From: Intestinimonas timonensis
GTDB taxonomy: Bacteria > Bacillota > Clostridia > Oscillospirales > Oscillospiraceae
DNA: 16,047 nucleotides
Reading direction: 5' to 3'
Assembly (NCBI RefSeq): GCF_900626145.1
Contig: NZ_LR130835.1
Span: 49,962-66,008, forward strand
Within the stretch, counting starts at the first letter, position 1; the number at the start of each line of letters is the position of its first letter. This document shows, in pieces, positions 6,715 through 13,176 of this stretch. The position numbers were made by a program, and so were the translations under genes. The notes below the pieces were generated by a model. The model did no database searches, was not told where the DNA came from, and saw only the letters and a list, made by a program, of their open reading frames with translations.

Positions 6715-7962
6715 TCAAAAGCGCCCCCGCTCCACGAAGCCCACGGCGGCGGCGCTGCCGGTCTCGGCGGCCAGGTCGGCGGCGAAGTAGCGCATGTCGT
6801 CCATGGCGTGGTCAAACTCCTTCCGCACCCGGTCGCCGCCGGCCTTCTGGTCCCAGCGGTAGAGCCCGAACTCCCGCAGGATGTCAGGGCAGTCCTCACA
6901 GATGACGATGCGTCTCTGGCGCAGGAGCTCGGCGGTGGTGCGGATGCCGGAGAGGACGTCGTTTTTGGCCTTGACCACGGGGAAGCCCTCCCGGCGGAGG
7001 GCCTCCAGGAAACTGGCGGCAGCGGGGTCCACGATGACCCGCTGGAGCTTCCGTCCTCCGGCCAGCTGTCGGAGATCCCGGACGTACTCACCGTCAGTGC
7101 GCTGGCAGCCCTCCTTTTTGGAGTCGAAGTAGAACTCCCGCACCCGGTACCAGACTCCGTTTTGTTTCCCCCACAGACCGAAGGAGGCGGGATTGACGGT
7201 GCCGTAGTCGCAGGAGATCCGCCAGGCCTCCATGGGCTCCTCCGGGGCCTTTTGGATGTAGTCGGGGCCGAAGAAGTCGTAGACCAGGCCCTCGGGTGTG
7301 GTCCACTCGCCCAGGACGAAGCGGCGGTAAAAGCTGCCCCGGAACTGCCGCTGGTAGCGCAGAATGGTCTCCCTGGAGAGGGAGGGGTTGTCCCACATGG
7401 TGAAGTGGAGGTAGAGGGCTCTCTTCTCCTCCTTACGGACGATCCACTCTCGGAAGAACCAGTGACCGGGTCCTTCCGGGTTGCAGGAAAACCACACCTT
7501 ACTTCTCTCCACGGAGCACCGTGCCACAGCCTGCTCCACGAAGGATCGGGGCATGAGGGCCACCTCGTCCAGGAGGACGCCGGCCAGGGTAACGCCCTGG
7601 ATGGCGGCGGCGCTTGCCTCGTCCTTTCCGCCGAAGAGGTAGAAAGTGTTTTCCCGTCCGGCGAAGCGGACGGTGAGCAGATTGCGGGAGAGCCGCTCCT
7701 CCAGCTCGAAGCCCAGCTCCTCCAGCAGGGGCCGGACGGGGGCCAGGAGGTTCCGGCGCACGCTGCCCATGGAGCGCCCGCACAGGGCGAACTGCTGCTT
7801 CTGGAAGGAGGCCATGGCCCAGCAGAAGAAGCTCAGGCCCATGCACAGGGTCTTGCCGCTGCGGACGGCGCCGTCACAGATGACGGCCTCCCGGTCCCGG
7901 GTCCTTGGGTCGCACCACCAGGTGAGGACCTGCTTTTGTTTTGGGGAGAATCCCCGGATCAC
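6715..7962 (-). CDS. terL: Phage terminase large subunit (PBSX type)
   Basis: A 415-residue DNA-packaging motor, ATPase plus nuclease. Residues 31-38 GAVRSGKT form the Walker A; AGVLLDEVAL (127-136) is Walker B with D132 and E133; SCNPEGPGHWF (159-169) is the coupling motif. The C-terminal nuclease shows the expected spaced acids: D252 in ISCDYGTVNP, D312 in IVDPAAASF, and D385/D388/D389 in FDHAMDDMRY. All key residues are present, so the enzyme looks intact. The start is a GTG at 7962 overlapping the small-subunit stop as GTGA (7959-7962). Length matches the family. It packages DNA into heads with the small subunit and the portal downstream. Confidence 0.93.
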   Translation of the reverse strand: MIRGFSPKQKQVLTWWCDPRTRDREAVICDGAVRSGKTLCMGLSFFCWAMASFQKQQFALCGRSMGSVRRNLLAPVRPLLEELGFELEERLSRNLLTVRFAGRENTFYLFGGKDEASAAAIQGVTLAGVLLDEVALMPRSFVEQAVARCSVERSKVWFSCNPEGPGHWFFREWIVRKEEKRALYLHFTMWDNPSLSRETILRYQRQFRGSFYRRFVLGEWTTPEGLVYDFFGPDYIQKAPEEPMEAWRISCDYGTVNPASFGLWGKQNGVWYRVREFYFDSKKEGCQRTDGEYVRDLRQLAGGRKLQRVIVDPAAASFLEALRREGFPVVKAKNDVLSGIRTTAELLRQRRIVICEDCPDILREFGLYRWDQKAGGDRVRKEFDHAMDDMRYFAADLAAETGSAAAVGFVERGRF

Positions 7963-8285
7963 TTGACCTCCTCCTGTTCCCCGTCCTGACCGCTGTCCCT
8001 GGCAGAGCTCTCCAGGGCGCGGAGGAAGTGTTCAGCGCCGTCGCCGCCCTTGTGGGCGATCTCGCAGAGCTTTTCCAGGGCCAGGACCTTGTCGATAAGC
8101 TTGATCTCCACGGCACCATTGCCGTGGCGTTTGAGTTCGGTCAGGGCCCGCAGGTCCATCCGGTCGATCTCCTCCATCCGCTCCTCGGTGAGGAACGCCA
8201 ACTTGACGGCGTCGTTGGCCTTTTGGTCGGCCAGCCGTTCCAGCCGTCGGAGCACATCGTCTCTCCACTGCCTTTCGTTTTTCAC
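7959..8285 (-). CDS. Phage terminase small subunit (putative)
   Basis: A 108-residue, highly charged helical protein directly before the large terminase, with a 4-base overlap. Two GTG codons are possible starts; the one at 8285 has GGAGG six bases upstream, while the one at 8291 touches the Shine-Dalgarno. Residues about 1-20 (NERQWRDDVLRRLERLADQK) form an amphipathic helix, and AVEIKLIDKVLALEKLCEIA near residues 65-85 resembles the oligomerisation helix of small terminases. A helix-turn-helix at the N-terminus is not clear-cut. The role is to recognise viral DNA and hand it to the motor. It is the first gene of the late operon; no good promoter was found upstream. Confidence 0.65.
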   Translation of the reverse strand: MKNERQWRDDVLRRLERLADQKANDAVKLAFLTEERMEEIDRMDLRALTELKRHGNGAVEIKLIDKVLALEKLCEIAHKGGDGAEHFLRALESSARDSGQDGEQEEVK

Positions 8286-8366
8286 CGGCACCCTCCTCTC
8301 AACCTACCTGAAAACACCCCCAAATGTTGCACGTTTGCGTACACCAATGGGGGAAAAATTTTTGCG

Positions 8367-8462
8367 ATGCTACCAAAATGCTACCAAAAATATGGCTCAA
8401 ACCATTGGGGCGCAATGGGTTCAGGAAACAGTCGAAATAAAATGCTACCAAGATGCTACCAA
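8367..8462. repeat. Two pairs of ATGCTACCAA direct repeats
   Basis: Copies start at 8367, 8378, 8442 and 8453. In each pair the copies start 11 bases apart, about one helical turn; the pairs lie 75 bases apart. The first pair extends to ATGCTACCAAAA. Tandem sites on the same face of the helix are typical of binding sites for a regulator, a recombination-directionality factor or an integrase arm region. On the plus strand the same repeats would also translate as a repeated MLPxCYQ peptide, so a fragment of an old coding sequence is an alternative. Confidence 0.6.
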
Positions 8463-8478
8463 GGGAACTTTTCTCATT

Positions 8479-8527
8479 AAAACGGGCAGTCTTTTCCACA
8501 AAATGTGGAAAAGACTGCCCGTTTTTT
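8479..8527 (+). terminator. Long perfect hairpin, probable bidirectional terminator
   Basis: Arms 8479-8500 and 8504-8525 pair over 22 bases without mismatch around an AAA loop; the core is CGGGCAGTCTTTTCCACA and its complement. A run of six T (8522-8527) follows on the plus strand and four T on the minus strand, so it can end transcripts in both directions, better on plus. There is no plus-strand gene just before it, so what it terminates is unclear. It may be an insulator between the prophage and the S-layer gene, or a leftover from a lost gene. Confidence 0.7.
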
Positions 8528-8537
8528 GCGATGCAAG

Positions 8538-8552
8538 GGGCGTTATACGCCC
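8538..8552. promoter_or_regulatory. Short palindrome GGGCGTTATACGCCC
   Basis: Six-base arms GGGCGT and ACGCCC around TAT, lying 75 bases before the S-layer gene's start. It could be an operator or a small RNA hairpin in the leader. No function can be read from the sequence. Confidence 0.35.
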
Positions 8553-8592
8553 GTAGCACGAGAAAAAGTTCGTATTTTCGGGTGGTTGTCCC

Positions 8593-8618
8593 CTAAAACC
8601 CCAAATTTTAGAAGGAGG
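8593..8618 (+). promoter_or_regulatory. Strong ribosome binding site with flanking inverted repeat
   Basis: AAGGAGG at 8612-8618 is eight bases before the ATG of the S-layer gene. Directly before it, CTAAAA (8593-8598) and TTTTAG (8606-8611) can pair around a 7-base loop, ending exactly at the Shine-Dalgarno. The weak A/U stem leaves the Shine-Dalgarno open and might act as a 5' stabiliser or ribosome standby element for a very highly expressed mRNA. That effect is inferred. Confidence 0.5.
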
Positions 8619-8626
8619 AATTCTAA

Positions 8627-11600
8627 ATGAGAAACCTCAAGCGGGCTCTCAGCCTGGCTCTGGCTTCTGTCATGGTCGTCTCCATGATGGTTGTCGGCGC
8701 TGGCGCCGCGAGCTATGACGACTTCTCCGACAAGGATAAGATCGTCAACAAAGAGGCCGTTCAGATGCTCGTCGAGCTGGGCGTCATCAACGGCAAGGAT
8801 ACCGGCGACTTCGATCCCACCGGTATTGTCACCCGTGCCGAGATGGCCAAGATGATCTGCGTCGTCCTGAACGGCGGCAAGGATCCCAGCCTGGGCACCA
8901 CCGTCACCAACAGCTACACCGATACCGTGGGTCACTGGGCTTCCGGTTACATTGAGTACTGCACCCAGCTTGGCATCGTGGCTGGCGACGGCGCTGGCAA
9001 GTTCAACCCCAACGCCACCGTGACCGGCTCTGAGGCCGCCAAGATGCTGCTCGTCGCCATGGGCTACAAGTCCGAGGTCGAGGGCTTCACCGGCTCCAAC
9101 TGGGCCATTGCTGTCAATGTGCGCGCCAACCAGAAGGGTCTGTACTCCGACCTGAGCATCTCCGTGGACGAGGGCCTGACCCGTGACTCCGCCGCTCAGA
9201 TGGTCTACAACGCTCTGGATGCCGGCGTGGTCAGCTATGACTACACCCTGGTCACCGATGGTTCTTCCATCAGCTCCAGCCCCACCCTCATCGACAACAA
9301 CAACAAGACCCTCCTCGAGGACAAGTTCAACGCTGTGAAGGTCGAGGGTGTTGTGGTCGCCAACGAGGTGGCCAACCTGAGCTCCACCTCTGAGAAGGGC
9401 TCCGCTCTGGAGGACGGCAAGACCTCCATCGCCATCACCAACGACGACGATCAGAGCGCTTACGCCGGCACCAAGACCTTTGCTGTCTCCACCGACATCA
9501 ACGATCTGGGCCGCGCCGTGGTCATCTACGTCAAGAAGGACTCCAACTCCACCAAGGCCGAGGTCCTGGGCTCCGCCATCACCTCTTCCGACAACAAGGT
9601 GGTCGTGGACAACTCCAAGGACGCCATCGCTGATGTGGCTGATGACAACGATCTGACCATCGCTGCCAACGCCAAGATGGCCTTCAACTACGGCAACATG
9701 GTTTCCTACAACAAGGCTCTGGATCCCAAGACTGCCGGTGTTGAGAAGATTCTGGTCGATACCGACTCCGACGGTGATGTGGACTACGTCCTGGTGAACA
9801 CCTACTCCTTCGGCAAGGTGACCACCTACACCACCTCCGGCGACGGCAACATCACCATCAGCACCAAGGACAAGGACGGCAAGACCTCCGCTCTGTCCGC
9901 TGACGACAAGGACGACGTGGTGGGCTTCGACGATGTGGCCAAGAACGACTATGTCCTGGCTGCTTACATCGGCGGCGACCTGCACGTGGCCAAGGCCGAG
10001 ACTGTTGTGGGCGTGCTCAAGGCCTACAAGGGTTCCGATCCTGCTACCAAGCTGACCGTGGACGGCACTGACTACAACGTCTCCAACATCAAGAACATCT
10101 ACACCGGCGGCGACGACGACATCACTGCTGCCAACACCTATGGCGCCAACAACCTGGACACCGAAGCCACCTTCTACCTGGATAAGAACGGCTACATCGT
10201 GGCCGTGGGCAACGTGTCCGAGAACGCTTACAACTACGCTCTGGTTATGGCCGAGGGTACCTCTGTTGACGAGCGCGTGAAGGTGGCTCTGGCTGACGGC
10301 ACCACCGGCACCTACGATCTGAACACCAGCGGTCTGAAGCTGAGCCAGATTGAGGTGGGCAAGGTCTACGCCTACACCATCAACTCCGACAAGAAGATCA
10401 AGCTGACCAACGACACCACCACTGACGGTGACAGCGCCAAGGACGTCACCTTCACCAAGGGCAAGACCAGCATCGGCAAGGTGGGCACTTCTGACAAGAC
10501 CTACTATGCCAACGGCAACACCGTCTTCTTCTACACCGCCAGTGTGAAGGGCGTCTCCATTAGCGATGTGGACGTCTACAGCGGCTACGCCAAGGCTCCC
10601 ACCCTGGATGCCAACAAGGCTGCTGCCACCGTGTACCTGAAGAACGACCGCGTCATGGCCGTTGTCTTTACCGGTGAGAATCTGACCACCGCCAATGTGG
10701 ACGACAACCTCTACATCTCCAGCGTGGGCACCAGCACCAGCGACTACACCAACGCCACTGCCTTTATCGCCGGCAGCACTGAGGCTACCAGCATTAAGGT
10801 TTCCGGCAGCGTGAAGAGCGGTGTTGTGTACACCTACACCATCAACTCCGATGGTTACTATGAGCTCAAGAGCGTGCCTGCCGGCAACTCCATTGCCGAC
10901 GCCACCGTTTACCTGGCCAACAGCAATACCGTGGTCTTTGACAAGGCCGACACCAAGACTGAGCTGAAGATCACCTCCAAGACCCTGCTGGTCAACGACA
11001 GCGACTACCTGAGCGATCCCGTGGCCGAGCTGGGCGCTGGCCCCGACGTGGGCGATAAGATCGCCGCCGTCATCTACAACAACGACGACGAGGCTCTGCT
11101 CATCGTGGTCAAGAACACCGAGAAGAAGGACGACGAGGATGTGGTCGTGAAGGACTACACCAACGTCACTGACAACGCCGGCACCCTGACCATCGACCAC
11201 TATCAGAGCTCCCTGTCTACCGCCGAGATCCAGACCGTTCTGAAGACCTGGGCCAAGGCCGACAGCGTGAAGTACAACGCTAGCGACAAGACTGCTACCT
11301 TCGTGGGCGGCGCCTATGACGGCAGCACCCTGAAGGTGGAGCTGAACAAGGTGGTCAACATCACCGTGAACGGCACCAACAAGTACGTTACCAAGGATAC
11401 CAAGCTCGATGCTCTGGGTCTGGACGGTACTTATGCTAAGGTGACCGATACGGATAGTGGCGACAGCTACAAGAAGATTGACAACAATACCGCTATCGTT
11501 GATGGTTACAAGTACGAGGGCGGCTATTATGAGGTCAAGGCTCCTACTGTTGCTTCTGATGCTTCTTCCACTGGTGTGAACGGCGTTAAGCTGATCGCTG

Positions 11601-11854
11601 CCAAGGCGGATGTGGAGTATGCCAAGAAGGATCAGGTTGTCACCATTACGGTTACTACCGATAAGGGTAAAATCGATGATTCCAAGAGCTGCGACATTAG
11701 CGCCACTGTTACTCCTAACGTGGACGTGACTGGTGCTACCACCAAGACTGGCGAGAGCAGCAACGTTCAGGCCGAGGAGACCTATACCATTTCCTTCAAG
11801 ATGCCTGGCGAAGATGTGACTGCTATCGAAGTGACTCTGGCTGATCACACCTAA
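8627..11854 (+). CDS. SLH-domain surface (S-layer) protein
   Basis: A 1075-residue secreted cell-wall protein. Residues 1-28 are a Sec signal peptide (basic MRNLKR, hydrophobic core, AGA-A site). Three S-layer homology repeats follow, at about 30-83, 97-147 and 155-200, with their typical motifs VTRAEMAKMI, VTGSEAAKML and LTRDSAAQMV; such domains bind pyruvylated wall polymers. Past residue 200 it is Asp/Asn/Thr-rich and beta-rich. D378-x-D-x-D-G-D-x-D386 looks like a calcium loop. Residues about 514-815 hold two copies of a ~152-residue module, each containing a [FV]YL(D)KN segment and YTINSD. The end (about 985-1075) resembles an Ig-like domain. Codon use is strongly biased to C/G-ending codons, as in highly expressed genes, except in the last ~430 bases. 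It has its own leader and a strong terminator, so it is monocistronic. Confidence 0.92.
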   Translation: MRNLKRALSLALASVMVVSMMVVGAGAASYDDFSDKDKIVNKEAVQMLVELGVINGKDTGDFDPTGIVTRAEMAKMICVVLNGGKDPSLGTTVTNSYTDTVGHWASGYIEYCTQLGIVAGDGAGKFNPNATVTGSEAAKMLLVAMGYKSEVEGFTGSNWAIAVNVRANQKGLYSDLSISVDEGLTRDSAAQMVYNALDAGVVSYDYTLVTDGSSISSSPTLIDNNNKTLLEDKFNAVKVEGVVVANEVANLSSTSEKGSALEDGKTSIAITNDDDQSAYAGTKTFAVSTDINDLGRAVVIYVKKDSNSTKAEVLGSAITSSDNKVVVDNSKDAIADVADDNDLTIAANAKMAFNYGNMVSYNKALDPKTAGVEKILVDTDSDGDVDYVLVNTYSFGKVTTYTTSGDGNITISTKDKDGKTSALSADDKDDVVGFDDVAKNDYVLAAYIGGDLHVAKAETVVGVLKAYKGSDPATKLTVDGTDYNVSNIKNIYTGGDDDITAANTYGANNLDTEATFYLDKNGYIVAVGNVSENAYNYALVMAEGTSVDERVKVALADGTTGTYDLNTSGLKLSQIEVGKVYAYTINSDKKIKLTNDTTTDGDSAKDVTFTKGKTSIGKVGTSDKTYYANGNTVFFYTASVKGVSISDVDVYSGYAKAPTLDANKAAATVYLKNDRVMAVVFTGENLTTANVDDNLYISSVGTSTSDYTNATAFIAGSTEATSIKVSGSVKSGVVYTYTINSDGYYELKSVPAGNSIADATVYLANSNTVVFDKADTKTELKITSKTLLVNDSDYLSDPVAELGAGPDVGDKIAAVIYNNDDEALLIVVKNTEKKDDEDVVVKDYTNVTDNAGTLTIDHYQSSLSTAEIQTVLKTWAKADSVKYNASDKTATFVGGAYDGSTLKVELNKVVNITVNGTNKYVTKDTKLDALGLDGTYAKVTDTDSGDSYKKIDNNTAIVDGYKYEGGYYEVKAPTVASDASSTGVNGVKLIAAKADVEYAKKDQVVTITVTTDKGKIDDSKSCDISATVTPNVDVTGATTKTGESSNVQAEETYTISFKMPGEDVTAIEVTLADHT

Positions 11855-11882
11855 TTAAGCGGTTAATAGTCTAGCTTAAACA

Positions 11883-11920
11883 AGCACCCCCGGACCAAAT
11901 TTGGTCCGGGGGTGCTTTTA
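11883..11920. terminator. Perfect palindromic bidirectional terminator
   Basis: AGCACCCCCGGACCAAA (11883-11899) is followed directly by its exact complement (11900-11916), then TTTTA on the plus strand. It lies between the convergent ends of the S-layer gene (11854) and the tail-fibre-like gene (11929), and can serve both strands. In the RNA, the central A/U pairs would open to form the loop. Confidence 0.9.
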
Positions 11921-11928
11921 TCCTATAC

Positions 11929-12933
11929 TTAGATTACTGCCAATCCGTAGTCAAACAGTGTCATGGTACTGCCGCCGCTCAGATCTAGAGTGAACTTGAG
12001 CTTGACACCTCCGGACTCTGTCTCCCTGTCAAAGGAAAACTCAGTCTCCGTACAGGAAACGCCATTCAGCGGCTCTGTGGTGCTTCTGTCTTCCCCCTGA
12101 ACAAAAGAATGTTCCTGGCCTCCGGCCACCAGCGCAGCGGTCACCGTACCGTTTTTATGTCGGACCCATAGGCGGAACGATGCTCCAGCGGGTATTGTAT
12201 TGGATCGGGTGACCAGTTCTCCGGATGTGCCGCTGACGGGCGTAAAGCGCAGAATACCACCCAGGTTGGAGCCCGTGCTGTCCTTCGCGTACCGCCACGC
12301 CGTGTGCAGGTCCAGCCAGACGGTGACCGAATCTCCCGCCTTTACGTCCACGCTCTGCTGAAACTTGAGATCGCCCCTGCCGGTGTTGTAAGAGGCAATG
12401 ACGGGGGTATCTGCGGTACCGGTCAAACGGGTCTTCCCATTGACTCGAACCTCATATTTGACCTCCACCGACGTCTCCCAGCTTAGGCCATTGTAAAGTT
12501 CCAAGCCGATCCCGGTCAATCGACCGTTTCCGGATGTGATAACCGACCTGGTCTCCGCAGCACCTCCACTGCTGCTCTGTTCGCCATAACCCAGGGAGAG
12601 GTCCGACTGTCCGGTTTTGCTTAGAGCCACTGCGCCATCTGAAAGCAGGAGCGTTTGACTCATGGACGAGGTTCCACCTTTGTCGATGAACCCATCAAAC
12701 AACAACGCCTTTTTCCAGCCGGTATACTTGCCCGCATAGTCGTTTTGCAGGATCAGGTTGTAGATATTGTAGCTCTGGTCCTCCAGACCGCTGAGCGCCT
12801 TGCTTGCCTGCGACGACGCCGCGGCGACGGCGGCATCGAGCTTCTCATTGTCCTGATTGAATTCCTCCCGTAAAAACTTGTCCTCTGGCTGCCACTGGCA
12901 CAGCCCGTAATTCGCGGTGTATCCGCTTGCCAT
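11929..12933 (-). CDS. Orphan phage tail-fibre-like protein
   Basis: A 334-residue protein without signal peptide or membrane segment. The start is the ATG at 12933, eight bases after AGGAGG. The N-terminus MASGYTANYGLCQWQPEDKF and then LREEFNQDNEKLDAAV resembles the opening of many tail-fibre and baseplate-associated proteins of clostridial prophages, where it is followed by an Ala-rich helix (residues about 32-50). The rest is beta-rich (SSMSQTLLLSDGAVALSKT, VEVKYEVRVNGKTRLTG, SVTVWLDLHTAW, ASFRLWVRHKNGTVTAAL), suiting a carbohydrate- or surface-binding fibre. It stands alone, convergent to the S-layer gene and more than 3.6 kb from the prophage late genes, with the opposite neighbour on the other strand. 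It could be a prophage leftover or a host-used protein. Codon use is less biased than in the S-layer gene. The family call is from memory of similar N-termini and needs a search. Confidence 0.6.
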   Translation of the reverse strand: MASGYTANYGLCQWQPEDKFLREEFNQDNEKLDAAVAAASSQASKALSGLEDQSYNIYNLILQNDYAGKYTGWKKALLFDGFIDKGGTSSMSQTLLLSDGAVALSKTGQSDLSLGYGEQSSSGGAAETRSVITSGNGRLTGIGLELYNGLSWETSVEVKYEVRVNGKTRLTGTADTPVIASYNTGRGDLKFQQSVDVKAGDSVTVWLDLHTAWRYAKDSTGSNLGGILRFTPVSGTSGELVTRSNTIPAGASFRLWVRHKNGTVTAALVAGGQEHSFVQGEDRSTTEPLNGVSCTETEFSFDRETESGGVKLKFTLDLSGGSTMTLFDYGLAVI

Positions 12934-13099
12934 TTTGCATCCCTCCTCACCCTTGTGCGCCCCGTACTTCAAAGTTGCATGCCCTTTCCATCCCCGGGCC
13001 ATGCCCTGCCCTGACGCCCCACTGGGCCCGATTTTCCGGTCTCAGGTCGGATTTTCGACCGGCTCCGGCTGGCAGAGCCAGCAAAATCTGGCGCCGCAC
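12934..13099. other. Leader region of the orphan gene, with small inverted repeats
   Basis: Between the orphan gene's start and the Rrf2 promoter. It contains CCGGTC/GACCGG arms (13037-13042 and 13057-13062) and GCTGGC-AGA-GCCAGC (13068-13082), both able to fold in RNA. A perfect TATAAT on the minus strand at 13129-13124 overlaps the Rrf2 -10 box and could serve the orphan gene, but I see no good -35 for it. No gene is seen here. Confidence 0.4.
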
Positions 13100-13128
13100 T
13101 TGAAAACATACTATTCCTGTGGTATTAT
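13100..13128 (+). promoter_or_regulatory. Sigma-A promoter of the Rrf2 regulator gene
   Basis: TTGAAA (13100-13105), a 17-base spacer and TATTAT (13123-13128), followed by the Rrf2 gene 48 bases later. The dyad TTCCT-N10-AGGAA (13114-13133) covers the -10 box, in a good position for an autoregulatory operator. CCTGTGG sits just before the -10 and is also present in the metN promoter spacer. Confidence 0.75.
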
Positions 13129-13176
13129 AGGAACACACACTTGCAGACTGCATAAAAATGAGCGAGGAAGGTTCCC

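Larger units (their letters stand above)
8286..8626. other. Intergenic region between prophage and S-layer gene
   Basis: A 341-base gap, visibly richer in A+T than both sides. It holds four copies of ATGCTACCAA in two pairs, a long perfect hairpin, a short palindromic element and a small inverted repeat at the S-layer gene's Shine-Dalgarno; each is listed separately. I found no convincing gene and no clear sigma-A promoter on either strand, although both the terminase operon (minus) and the S-layer gene (plus) must be read from about here. It is the likeliest place for one prophage boundary, but no att core can be named without the other end. Confidence 0.6.

Noticed and set aside
1..8291. 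Headless tail bacteriocin (tailocin)
   Set aside because: Intact terminase, portal, protease and capsid genes are present, so the element encodes heads and is phage-like rather than tail-only.
8367..8462. CRISPR array
   Set aside because: The repeats are only 10-12 bases, with a period of 11 and no unique spacers of fixed length; no cas genes are present.
8299..8559. Small open frames across the junction region on both strands (minus 86 codons; plus tail ending at 8480)
   Set aside because: They run through the hairpin and the direct repeats, have no ribosome binding site and no family likeness. The repeated MLPxCYQ peptide on plus simply reflects the DNA repeat, though a recombinase remnant cannot be fully excluded.
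8543..11848. A 1101-codon open frame on the strand opposite the S-layer gene
   Set aside because: It mirrors the S-layer gene almost end to end. The strong C/G third-base bias of that gene removes stop codons from the antisense frame, and the translation is a low-complexity Val/Gly/His/Leu mix with no domains or ribosome binding site of its own.
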